5,975 nucleotides of DNA from an uncultured Fretibacterium sp. (GTDB lineage: Bacteria; Synergistota; Synergistia; Synergistales; Aminobacteriaceae): the NCBI RefSeq assembly GCF_938040765.1, contig NZ_CALIAA010000199.1, positions 1 to 5,975 on the forward strand. Reading direction: 5' to 3'. Every line of letters begins with the position of its first letter. Position 1 is the first letter of the stretch. The notes beneath the pieces are model-generated. The model did no database searches and was not told the origin of the DNA. It was given only the letters and a program-made list of their open reading frames with translations. Positions 1-5,775 of this stretch are shown piece after piece. A program made the position numbers and the translations under genes.

Positions 1-643
1 CATCGAGCAGACGGATCAGGGCAACCTGAACAGCAGCCGCAGTCTTGTCTTCGATCTTTGCTGCCAGCAGCAGGCGAGCCTTTCGGTCAACCACGGTAAC
101 CAGACCTCAGTCCCCGGCTTGCCCAGAACGGCGTCCACCTTCCAGTCTTCGACGTAAAGCCTCTGCTCAATGTCCTTGGGTCGAAGCTCGATGGAAACGG
201 TGTCCCTGATAGGACCCCGGCCATATGGCCGCGTTTTCCTCCCGTGGGTTTGCTCTTGCGCCCCCCTGCAGGACAGGCAGGTGTCCTCTCGCTTCAAAGG
301 ACAATCGCCCGGACTTCACGGCCCGGTAGATCGTGTTTACGGATACCTCGAGGGATTCCCTGCCCTTGATCCGTTCCGGCGGCCAGCCCTCCTCGAGCCG
401 AGTCCGGAGACGGGACGGCAGCGCTTTGTCCTCCAGCGTGAAGGCCGGCCGACAGCGTTTTCGGTGCAGACGCTAGAGCTTGTCCTCCTCGTGGGCACTG
501 TAGGCGCCTTTGACGGGATTTCGCCGGAGCTCCCTGCCGATCGTCGAGGGACTTCGGTTCAGGGGGCCGGCGATCCTTCGGAACCCGCATCCCTGAGCAC
601 GGCTTTAAGATGTCCCCTGCGAGGTCTGACGGTGGCAACCCAT
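1..643 (-). pseudogene. IS30-family transposase, degraded and cut by the window edge
   Basis: This is the remnant of a DDE transposase of the IS30 family, which moves its insertion sequence by cut-and-paste or circle intermediates. The frame beginning ATG at 643 gives MGCHRQTS, like the MGYHxLT opening of IS30 transposases. Further on it gives the helix-turn-helix stretch RIAGPLNRSPSTIGRELRRN, then a WPPERI segment and VSVNTIYRAVKSGRL. Around 290-300 the homology moves to another frame (GPIRDTVSIELRP, then EDWKVDAVLGK, the IS30 DWExDTVxGK region that carries the first catalytic Asp). Around 105-115 it returns to the first frame as GLVTVVDRKARLLLAAKIED and runs off the left edge. In-frame stops lie at 605-607 (TAA) and 473-475 (TAG). 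The remainder of the catalytic domain is outside the window. With two stops and two frame changes it cannot make an active enzyme. I could not define the terminal inverted repeat. The family call is firm; the exact start and boundary are not. Confidence 0.9.
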
Positions 644-727
644 ACCCTTCCCATTAGAAATTTTAGAGGAAGGGGCAGACTCTGGGAGTCGGTCTCCTTC
701 GCTGTTTGTGCCCGTAAAATTCATTGA

Positions 728-759
728 CCGCGAACAACTGCCACTTGCGGGCCTTTTTT
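728..759 (+). terminator. Possible intrinsic terminator, plus strand
   Basis: CCGCGA (728-733) can pair with TTGCGG (745-750), a six-pair stem with one G-U and an 11-base loop, followed after GCC by six T (754-759). A wider alternative pairs GCCCGTAA upstream with TTGCGGGC. No plus-strand gene is evident to its left, because 1-643 is a minus-strand transposase remnant. It may therefore be a leftover of a lost gene or shield the right-hand genes from read-through. The U-tract is convincing, the stem is modest. Confidence 0.4.
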
Positions 760-785
760 ATCTCTTCTCTCCCCCTGCTGTTGCG

Positions 786-813
786 TTTCGATTGTAAATC
801 CGAGATATATAAT
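786..813 (+). promoter_or_regulatory. Candidate sigma-70 promoter for the HEAT-like gene
   Basis: A perfect -10 hexamer TATAAT lies at 808-813. The best -35 at acceptable spacing is TTTCGA (786-791), 16 bp upstream and only a partial match to TTGACA. Transcription from here would give a leader of about 150 bases before the start at 970 and would include the small ORF at 878. The -10 sits in an A+T-rich patch, so a chance match is possible. Confidence 0.35.
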
Positions 814-877
814 AAGCGCGGGGAAGAAAACGGCCTGGACCAACCCCTCGAAACGATGTATGGGGAGGACAACATCG

Positions 878-973
878 ATGGAAACTGTCGCCTCGTCCTG
901 TCGCGATCGAGCGAGATCGAGATATTACGGATGGGACGCTGTGTTTGAAGATCCACTGGGGCGGTATCTATGA
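878..973 (+). CDS. Possible 31-residue small ORF, translationally coupled to the next gene
   Basis: An ATG at 878 is preceded by GGGGAGGA with an eight-base spacer, the best ribosome binding site in this part of the window. The frame runs 31 codons and ends in TGA at 971-973, which overlaps the ATG at 970 as ATGA, a typical translational-coupling arrangement. The peptide starts METVASSCRDR and ends WDAVFEDPLGRYL. It has no signal peptide or membrane segment and I recognise no family. An upstream in-frame ATG at 860 lacks a ribosome binding site. It could be a real small protein, a leader that helps ribosomes load on the downstream gene (whose own site is weak), or the tail of a decayed gene. 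Confidence 0.4.
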   Translation: METVASSCRDRARSRYYGWDAVFEDPLGRYL

Positions 974-2373
974 CCGAAAGAACTTTTTCACAAGCATTGC
1001 GCCGCGGTTTGGGCAGCGCAATCATGGAGTTGAAAAATGCCGGGAATAAAACAGCGTATCGGGACGTGCTGCTGCGCTGTTGTTTACGTGATATCTCCTA
1101 CGACTGGCAATCGGAAGGGACGAAGGGATATTATCTGTACGACGCTCTTTTGGCGTCCGGGGAACCGGAATATTACGAGAGGGCAATTATAGAAAAGTTT
1201 CTTTCGCGCTGTTATGACGGATTGTTCTATCAGCTGTCGGCGATCCTCTATCGATTTGCGGATGACGGAAGCGAGGACGCCAGAGATGCATTGCATTCCA
1301 AATACGACTATTTCGCGTCGAAAAAGGGGCGGCTCAGAGAGACCCCGCCTGTGCACGAGTGCTCTCAATGGGACGAGGTCGTTTTTCATCTCCTGTACCT
1401 GGACGGTTTTTCCGCATTCAAGCGCTATGCCGAGGATGTCGGCAAAATCCTTCTGCGCGACTCCGAAAACCGGGCAATGTACGACGAATGGTTCGAGGTC
1501 AGGGTCAAAAACGTCTTCGGAAAGAAGAAAGTCGACGCATTTCTCGACAGGAACTATGGACGTTCGGCTGCCGTCAAGGCCCTTGTGGATACATTGAAAA
1601 TCAGGTCGGATGGGGTGAACCCATTTCAGGCGGAAGCCAAGCGCAGAAAAATAACGATTGACGACCTGCTGCAAATTGCGAGAGGGCTGGCCGCCGAAGA
1701 GCGTCCGCGCCTAAAAATGACCGGCTCCATATACAGGTTTGCCAAAAAAGCATCCGATTCCGAAATGCGGGATCTGGCGCATGCGGCTTTGCATGAAGAG
1801 CACGAGACGGTAAGGGCTCTGCTTTTGAAGCCCTTCGGTTTGAAGACGACTTGGCGCAGGCCGTTTCCGCTGGATATCTCCCCTCTTATGGAGTACGCCT
1901 AGTCTGAAAATACGTTGCTGGCGGAATCTGCCATAGATTGCCTGGAAGCGTTCAAAGATAAGAGGATTCATGATCTGGCCGTCCAACTGCTGGAACGGAA
2001 GGGCCTGGGCTCTTTTGCGCTCGCTTTGCTCATAAGAAACTACAGGAAAACAGACGACGCCCTCATTGCCGGACTGATTGGTAAATCGGGCGTCATCCCG
2101 CACCATGTCCAACAGGATATTGGGGAAATATACTGCTGTCACCGTTCCGCAAATGCGTTACCCATCCTTCTGCATACCTATCGACGAGGCGAGTGTGCGT
2201 TTTGCAGGCACTATATCGTAAGAGCGATGCATCGCTGCGGGGGGGTGCCGATGAAGATTCTTAAGGAGTGCCTGTATGATTGCTACGATGAAACGAGGGA
2301 TTTTGCAAAACGGTTGATAAAGCGCTCTTCGATTCATTCGGAGGGCGACGGCATGAATGCCCGGCAACTATAA
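970..2373 (+). pseudogene. HEAT-like helical repeat protein with an internal in-frame TAG
   Basis: From ATG 970 there are 310 codons to a TAG at 1900-1902. The same frame then stays open for another 156 codons to TAA at 2371-2373, with no change in character. The two parts read as one 466-residue protein broken by a single nonsense codon. It is all-helical in appearance, soluble, without signal peptide or membrane segments. It contains repeated amphipathic helix pairs resembling HEAT repeats, for example around residues 77-115 (LFYQLSAILYRFADDGSED), 245-285, and after the stop (AESAIDCLEAFKDKRIHDLA). Such folds usually bind other proteins; no catalytic motif is seen. An in-frame TGA at 946-948 bars an upstream extension, and the start at 970 has only a weak GGGGCGG site but overlaps the small ORF before it. 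No good ribosome binding site precedes the second half, so separate translation from TTG 1915 is unlikely. The codons are less G+C-rich than in cbiA or the symporter, hinting at acquisition. Alternatives are a sequencing error, stop read-through, or a functional shorter protein of 310 residues. I do not know its function. Confidence 0.65.
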
Positions 2374-2439
2374 TGACAGGTCTCAAGCTGCATTGCTTCC
2401 ACGAGGCAGGCTCGGCTGAAGGGGAAAAATCTGAAGGAG

Positions 2440-2472
2440 AAAAAATGGCCGTCGCAATGGGAATGACGACGG
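2440..2472 (-). terminator. Intrinsic terminator downstream of the symporter gene
   Basis: On the minus strand CCGTCG pairs with CGACGG (plus 2467-2472 and 2449-2454), extendable by one G-U pair, with a loop of about ten bases. CCA and then six T follow (plus 2440-2445). It lies about 55 bases beyond the symporter stop, with a second, stronger hairpin (2476-2503) between, and faces the convergent HEAT-like gene. The stem with a U-tract in the correct orientation supports a factor-independent terminator. Confidence 0.65.
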
Positions 2473-2475
2473 AAA

Positions 2476-2503
2476 GGGCCGTACGTTCGCATGCGTACGG
2501 CCC
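2476..2503 (-). terminator. Strong hairpin just after the symporter stop
   Basis: GGGCCGTACG (2476-2485) and CGTACGGCCC (2494-2503) form a perfect ten-base-pair stem with an eight-base loop, 24 bases downstream of the symporter stop. The minus strand continues with only TTT, so on its own it is a poor terminator. With the following U-tract hairpin (2440-2472) it may act as a tandem terminator or as a 3' end stabiliser of the mRNA. The stem is equally strong on either strand, but the plus strand has no T-run after it. Confidence 0.55.
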
Positions 2504-2527
2504 CGCTCGTATTCCTGCCCGAACCCT

Positions 2528-3988
2528 CTAGCTCTCCAGCGCGGTGCGTCCCCGGACGGCCGCTTCTCCGTCGTCCGGCACCAGACGACCGGCCGGACGG
2601 GGGTCCAGGACGGCGCACAGGGCGAATACCGCCAGGCAGACGGGCCATTCCAGGAAGATCAGGTGCGGGCCGACGCGCGTTGCGGGGACCCAGGTCCAGA
2701 GCGCCCAGACGACGAGGGAGGCCAGGATGGTGAGGAACCCGGCGGAGCGCTTGCAGAGGCGCGGTGCGTAGAGGTTGGCTAGGATCAGCAGGGTGAAGGA
2801 GGTCGTGATGGCCAGCCCCGAGGTGAGCGTCTTGAGGATGCCGACCACCGTCAGGGAGAGGACGAAGGAGCAGGCGCTGACGAACAGGACGGCAAACCGG
2901 GACATGAGAAGGCCCGAGTCCGCGCGTTCGGAACGGAGGGGCAGATGGTTCAGCACGTCCTGCACCAGGAGCGTGGAGCTGCCCATGAGAAGCCCTACCG
3001 CGGTGGAGACGTCCGCGGCCCACAGCCCGGCCAGAAAGAGCCCTCCGATCAGGGGGCTGATGTGAGCCGCGATGGTGGGCAGGGCCAGGGTGGGGTTCGG
3101 AAGGCCGGGAAACTGCGACGCGGCCATGATCCCGAACAGGGAGCACAGGAAACCGGCGGGAAAGATCAGCAGGGCCCCGAGAAGGAACCCATTGCGCGCG
3201 GAGCGCTCGTCCCGGGCCGACAGGGCGATCTGGACGGCGGCCTGTGTGGAACAGGCCATCGTGATCATGACGGCCATCCAGGCGGCCAGAATGGCGGAGC
3301 CGATGCCCTCCACGGGGTCGAACCAGGCCTTTCCCTCGGGCAGGGCCTTCAGGATGTTCTCGACCCCGCCGAAACCGCGCACTCCGCCCCAGAGCGCCGT
3401 AAAGATTCCGACGTAGATGATGACGACGTTGACGACGTTGGTGAGTCCGCTGGCCCAGTAGCCTCCGGTCAGGGTGATGGCGATGAAGACGGCGGCCGAG
3501 GCGATCATGCCGGTCTTGAGGGTGAAGAGTCCCGGAAGCATGGACGCAAGGATGGCGCCGCCCGCGACGTATTGAAGCGCGGTGATCGTCATCATGATCA
3601 GAAGCTGGGCCACGACGCCGACGAGCCGGGCCTTGGGGCCGAAGGCCGCTCCCATCATCTCCGGAACCGTGTGCTGGCTCATGCGGCGGAATCGCGCGGC
3701 CAGGAAGAGCCCGACGAAGAGGCCGCCTGCGGCCCATGCGCCGTTGTACCATCCGGCGGAGAACCCCGCCGTATAGGCATGCTCCGCGACGCCGACCGTC
3801 GAGGCCCCGCCGATCGCCAGCCCGGCCAGCATCACCGCAACCAGGCCCGTGGGGAGCTGCTGCCCCGCCATGAGGTAGTTCAGCATCTTTCCCTCTCCTG
3901 CGGCTTGGATCTTCGACGCCTTCCAGGTGATGGCCGACAGCAGCAGGGCATACCCAATCAAAATACACAGCGATACGTTGACGTTCAT
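2528..3988 (-). CDS. Sodium:solute symporter family (SSS) permease
   Basis: This is an inner-membrane secondary transporter of the SSS family (PutP/PanF/SGLT fold), which couples Na+ entry to solute uptake. The 486 residues match the usual family length and show about 13 hydrophobic segments, near 3-21, 44-65, 78-98, 122-143, 158-175, 183-201, 230-250, 267-290, 308-345 (two close together), 362-384, 388-406, 416-433 and 442-461. Family features are the glycine-rich second segment (GLAIGGASTVGVAEHAYTAG, 56-75), GGYWASGLTNVVNVV (175-189), and the segment-8 ADVSTA motif, where S328 and T329 correspond to the Na+-site hydroxyls. A DVL motif follows at 344-346. The start at 3988 is preceded by AGAGGAG with nine bases of spacing. 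The gene stands alone behind a dedicated promoter, leader peptide and terminator, so expression is probably set by attenuation. The substrate cannot be read from the protein; the Phe/Tyr-rich leader suggests an aromatic amino acid or a related compound, which is inference. The tail after about residue 465 is short and hydrophilic. Confidence 0.93.
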   Translation of the reverse strand: MNVNVSLCILIGYALLLSAITWKASKIQAAGEGKMLNYLMAGQQLPTGLVAVMLAGLAIGGASTVGVAEHAYTAGFSAGWYNGAWAAGGLFVGLFLAARFRRMSQHTVPEMMGAAFGPKARLVGVVAQLLIMMTITALQYVAGGAILASMLPGLFTLKTGMIASAAVFIAITLTGGYWASGLTNVVNVVIIYVGIFTALWGGVRGFGGVENILKALPEGKAWFDPVEGIGSAILAAWMAVMITMACSTQAAVQIALSARDERSARNGFLLGALLIFPAGFLCSLFGIMAASQFPGLPNPTLALPTIAAHISPLIGGLFLAGLWAADVSTAVGLLMGSSTLLVQDVLNHLPLRSERADSGLLMSRFAVLFVSACSFVLSLTVVGILKTLTSGLAITTSFTLLILANLYAPRLCKRSAGFLTILASLVVWALWTWVPATRVGPHLIFLEWPVCLAVFALCAVLDPRPAGRLVPDDGEAAVRGRTALES

Positions 3989-4017
3989 CCTTCCGTTCTC
4001 CTCTCGTGTCCCGAAAT

Positions 4018-4052
4018 AAAAAAGACCCCCGCACGTTCGGTGCGGGAGCCCC
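4018..4052 (-). terminator. Attenuator terminator in the symporter leader
   Basis: On the minus strand CCCGCAC (plus 4040-4046) pairs with GTGCGGG (4028-4034) around the loop CGAAC. The stem extends outward through C-G, G-U and G-C pairs and finally A-U pairs, and is followed by six T (plus 4018-4023). The T-run ends 29 bases before the symporter ATG and after the promoter and leader peptide, so this hairpin would stop transcription before the structural gene unless prevented. The plus strand also has five T on the other side, but no plus-strand gene needs it. Confidence 0.85.
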
Positions 4053-4153
4053 TTTTTCCGTATGATTCCGGCGGCCTCAGCTCAACGGGCAAGCGATACG
4101 CCGATCCTCATTCGAAAGGGATCCCCGCATGTCGAGCTAAAGCTAAAGTAAAA
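4041..4153 (-). promoter_or_regulatory. Antiterminator and control-codon region of a transcription attenuator
   Basis: In transcription order the region has three parts. First come the control codons TTT TAC TTT AGC TTT AGC TCG (4153-4133). Next is UGCGGGGAUCCCUUU (4129-4115). Last is the terminator's 5' arm (4055-4041). The second element pairs with the third over 15 positions: twelve Watson-Crick pairs, two G-U pairs and one A-C mismatch. It closely resembles the terminator's own 3' arm, so the two structures exclude each other. A ribosome held on the first Phe/Tyr codons would leave 4129-4115 free and favour read-through. A smaller local hairpin, GATCC with GGATC (4119-4123 and 4103-4107), overlaps the same element and could compete with it. 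The pairings are seen; the control by aminoacyl-tRNA level is inferred from known amino acid operon attenuators. Confidence 0.7.
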
Positions 4154-4198
4154 GCGATCGAGGCCAATGGCCGTACGGCGTGTCCATCCGCGATTCAT
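4082..4198 (-). CDS. Symporter leader peptide, 38 residues, Phe/Tyr/Ser-rich control region
   Basis: The ORF starts with ATG at 4198, five bases after GGAGGTGA (plus 4204-4211), an almost full anti-Shine-Dalgarno match. It begins about 45 bases downstream of the predicted transcription start. It encodes MNRGWTRRTAIGLD, then RFYFSFSSTC, then a short basic tail, and ends TGA at 4082-4084, about 30 bases before the terminator stem. Residues 16-22 are Phe-Tyr-Phe-Ser-Phe-Ser-Ser, with all Phe codons TTT. It has no membrane segment or known domain, and a role through its translation is more likely than through the peptide itself. A small hairpin, CCGC with GCGG, places the ATG in its loop and might modulate initiation. 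Its position between a dedicated promoter and an intrinsic terminator is the main reason to call it a leader peptide. Confidence 0.75.
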   Translation of the reverse strand: MNRGWTRRTAIGLDRFYFSFSSTCGDPFRMRIGVSLAR

Positions 4199-4249
4199 GC
4201 GGTTCACCTCCATTTTCGAAGAGCGTCCGGCGCTTCCGGGATGGGCGTC

Positions 4250-4278
4250 ATCATAAGGGTTCGGCGTCTCAAAGTCAA
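4250..4278 (-). promoter_or_regulatory. Sigma-70 promoter of the symporter leader
   Basis: On the minus strand TTGACT (-35, plus 4273-4278) is separated by exactly 17 bases from TATGAT (-10, plus 4250-4255). These match the consensus at five of six positions in each hexamer. The predicted transcription start is near 4243. The -35 begins about 42 bases after the cbiA stop, so the symporter has its own promoter. I see no clear terminator between cbiA and this promoter, so some read-through from cbiA is possible. Confidence 0.8.
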
Positions 4279-4319
4279 TAGGGCGGGGATAAATCTTCTG
4301 GATTTTTCGTCTGCGGGGT

Positions 4320-5732
4320 TTACGCCGTGGGCCCCAGACCCTCCCGCAGCCCCCTGGAGTTTCTGAACTCCAGGCAGCGCCGCAGAAAGTGGTCCGCGGC
4401 CGCCGGGCTGCCCATGAAGTTCAGGTGCAGGTAGGAGCCCAGCACGTTCCCTTTGGCGTAGCCTCCGGGCCTGGATGCGCCGGTTCGGACCCTCGTGATG
4501 TCGAGCGCGAAGGGGAATAGCCCGTCGTCGGGCTCGACGACGGAGAAGTGGAACTCGTGTCCGCGCAGCACCGCCCCCTCGGGACAGAGCACCGTGTCCC
4601 GCAGGGCCCGGGCCTCCACGTAGCCCACGGTCTGAAGCCGGTCGTTCATCCGGCATCGGGCGGGCACGAGCCCCGCCATCTCGAACGTCTCCCCCCGAAG
4701 GTCCGTGATGGAACGGGTCAGGTACATGAACCCGCCGCATTCCGCAAAGAACGGCATCCCCAGCTCCGCGGCCCTCGCCATGGCGGCGCGCATGGGCCCG
4801 TTGGCCGAGAGCTCGCGCGCGAAGACCTCGGGGAACCCGCCGCCCAGGATGACGCCGTGCGCGTCGGGCAGGGCCGTGTCCCGCATCGGGCTGAAGAACG
4901 TCAGCTCCGCGCCCCGGTCCTCCAGCGCGGAGAGGCTCTCGGGGTAGTAGAAGGAGAACGCCTCGTCGCGCGCCACGGCAAGGCGCACGCCCCTGGCGAA
5001 GGGGGGCGGTGCGGCGGGGAGCTCCGCCTCGATCGGCGGTGCGGAGCGGGCCGCGGCCAGGAGCAGGTCGAGGTTCACCCCGCGCTCCACCGCGTCGCGG
5101 ATGCGCCCGATGCGCTCCAGATCCGGAGACTCTCCGGCGGGGACCAGGCCGAGGTGCCGCTCGGGCAGGGTCAGCGCGTCGTCGCGCCTCAAAGCCCCGA
5201 GGAGGGGGATCCCCACCCTCCGGAGCCCCTCGCGGACCGTCTCCAGGTGGGCTTCGGAGCCCAGGCGGTTCAGGATCACGCCCCGAAGGTCGACCTCCCG
5301 GTCGTACTCCCAAAACCCCAGGGCCGCCGCCGCCGCGCTCTCTCCCATGGAGCGCACGTCGATCACCAGAACGACGGGAAGCCTCAGGATCTTCGCGATC
5401 TGCGCGCTGCTGCCGATGCCCCCGCGCCCCCCGTCGTAGAGCCCCATGACCCCCTCCGTCACGGCGATGTCGGCCCCGCGGGAGGTCCGGACGAAAAGGG
5501 CCGTCATGGCCCGTTCGTCGGTCAGCCAGGTGTCCAGATTGCAGACGGGGCAGTTCCCCGCCAGCCGATGATGGCCGGGGTCGATGTAGTCGGGGCCGAT
5601 CTTGTACCCGCAGACGCGAAGTCCGCGCCCGCGCAGGGCGGCCAAGAGCCCGCCGACGATCGTCGTCTTGCCCGAACCGCTCCGGGTTGCCGCGATGAGG
5701 AGCCGGGGAACGCACCTCAGGCCGTCATCCAT
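4320..5732 (-). CDS. cbiA: Cobyrinate a,c-diamide synthase
   Basis: This cytoplasmic enzyme of cobalamin (vitamin B12) synthesis uses ATP and glutamine-derived ammonia to amidate the a and c side-chain carboxylates of cobyrinate. The 470 residues match the family. The N-terminal DTBS-like ATPase domain has the P-loop ATRSGSGKTT (15-24), then YKIGPDYIDPGHH (43-55), CNLDTWL (64-70) and EGVMGLYDG (93-101). The C-terminal class I glutamine amidotransferase domain has GVILGGGFPE (293-302), the nucleophile Cys332 in FAECGGFMYL, GHEFHFS (391-397) and the catalytic His436 in GSYLHLNF. All key residues are present, so the enzyme should be active. Signature motifs match CbiA (the cobalt-early, usually anaerobic route); the homologous CobB of the aerobic route, which amidates hydrogenobyrinate, cannot be excluded from sequence alone. 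The start at 5732 follows AAGGA with nine bases of spacing. It lies 43 bp after the gene upstream, probably in one operon whose promoter is outside the window. Any cobalamin riboswitch would also be outside. Confidence 0.95.
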   Translation of the reverse strand: MDDGLRCVPRLLIAATRSGSGKTTIVGGLLAALRGRGLRVCGYKIGPDYIDPGHHRLAGNCPVCNLDTWLTDERAMTALFVRTSRGADIAVTEGVMGLYDGGRGGIGSSAQIAKILRLPVVLVIDVRSMGESAAAAALGFWEYDREVDLRGVILNRLGSEAHLETVREGLRRVGIPLLGALRRDDALTLPERHLGLVPAGESPDLERIGRIRDAVERGVNLDLLLAAARSAPPIEAELPAAPPPFARGVRLAVARDEAFSFYYPESLSALEDRGAELTFFSPMRDTALPDAHGVILGGGFPEVFARELSANGPMRAAMARAAELGMPFFAECGGFMYLTRSITDLRGETFEMAGLVPARCRMNDRLQTVGYVEARALRDTVLCPEGAVLRGHEFHFSVVEPDDGLFPFALDITRVRTGASRPGGYAKGNVLGSYLHLNFMGSPAAADHFLRRCLEFRNSRGLREGLGPTA

Positions 5733-5775
5733 GTTCCAGCGTCCTTATTCCTTCATCCCAGTCTCTTCATCGCCC

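Noticed and set aside
678..690. GACTC/GAGTC inverted repeat near the transposase start, considered as an IS end
   Set aside because: It is only five base pairs with a three-base loop, and without the other IS end it cannot be shown to be a terminal repeat.
170..727. 185-codon plus-strand open frame opposite the transposase remnant
   Set aside because: The minus strand gives clear IS30 transposase homology; the plus frame has none.
724..948. 74-codon plus-strand open frame before the HEAT-like gene
   Set aside because: It has no ribosome binding site, starts inside the terminator-like hairpin, and has no recognisable protein character.
2445..2531. 28-codon plus-strand ORF with a GAAGGAG site
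   Set aside because: Its A-run and most of its length are explained by the minus-strand terminator and hairpin. The purine-rich site is the complement of the U-tract region.
2334..4034. 566-codon open frame on the minus strand overlapping the symporter
   Set aside because: It is the out-of-frame reading of a GC-rich gene: Arg/Gly/Pro-rich with no family resemblance, while the other frame gives a complete SSS transporter with a good start.
4018..4245. T-box or cobalamin riboswitch in the symporter leader
   Set aside because: The leader has no T-box core (no GGTGG-type sequence before the terminator), no cobalamin aptamer core, and is mostly occupied by a translated ORF with a strong ribosome binding site.
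2945..4366. Long plus-strand open frame opposite the symporter and leader
   Set aside because: It is antisense, its composition mirrors the complement of GC-rich codons, it has no recognisable domain, and it crosses the leader promoter and terminator.
4204..5715. 503-codon open frame on the minus strand overlapping cbiA
   Set aside because: It is low-complexity Arg/Gly/Ala sequence in a shifted frame of cbiA. The cbiA frame has every motif of the family.
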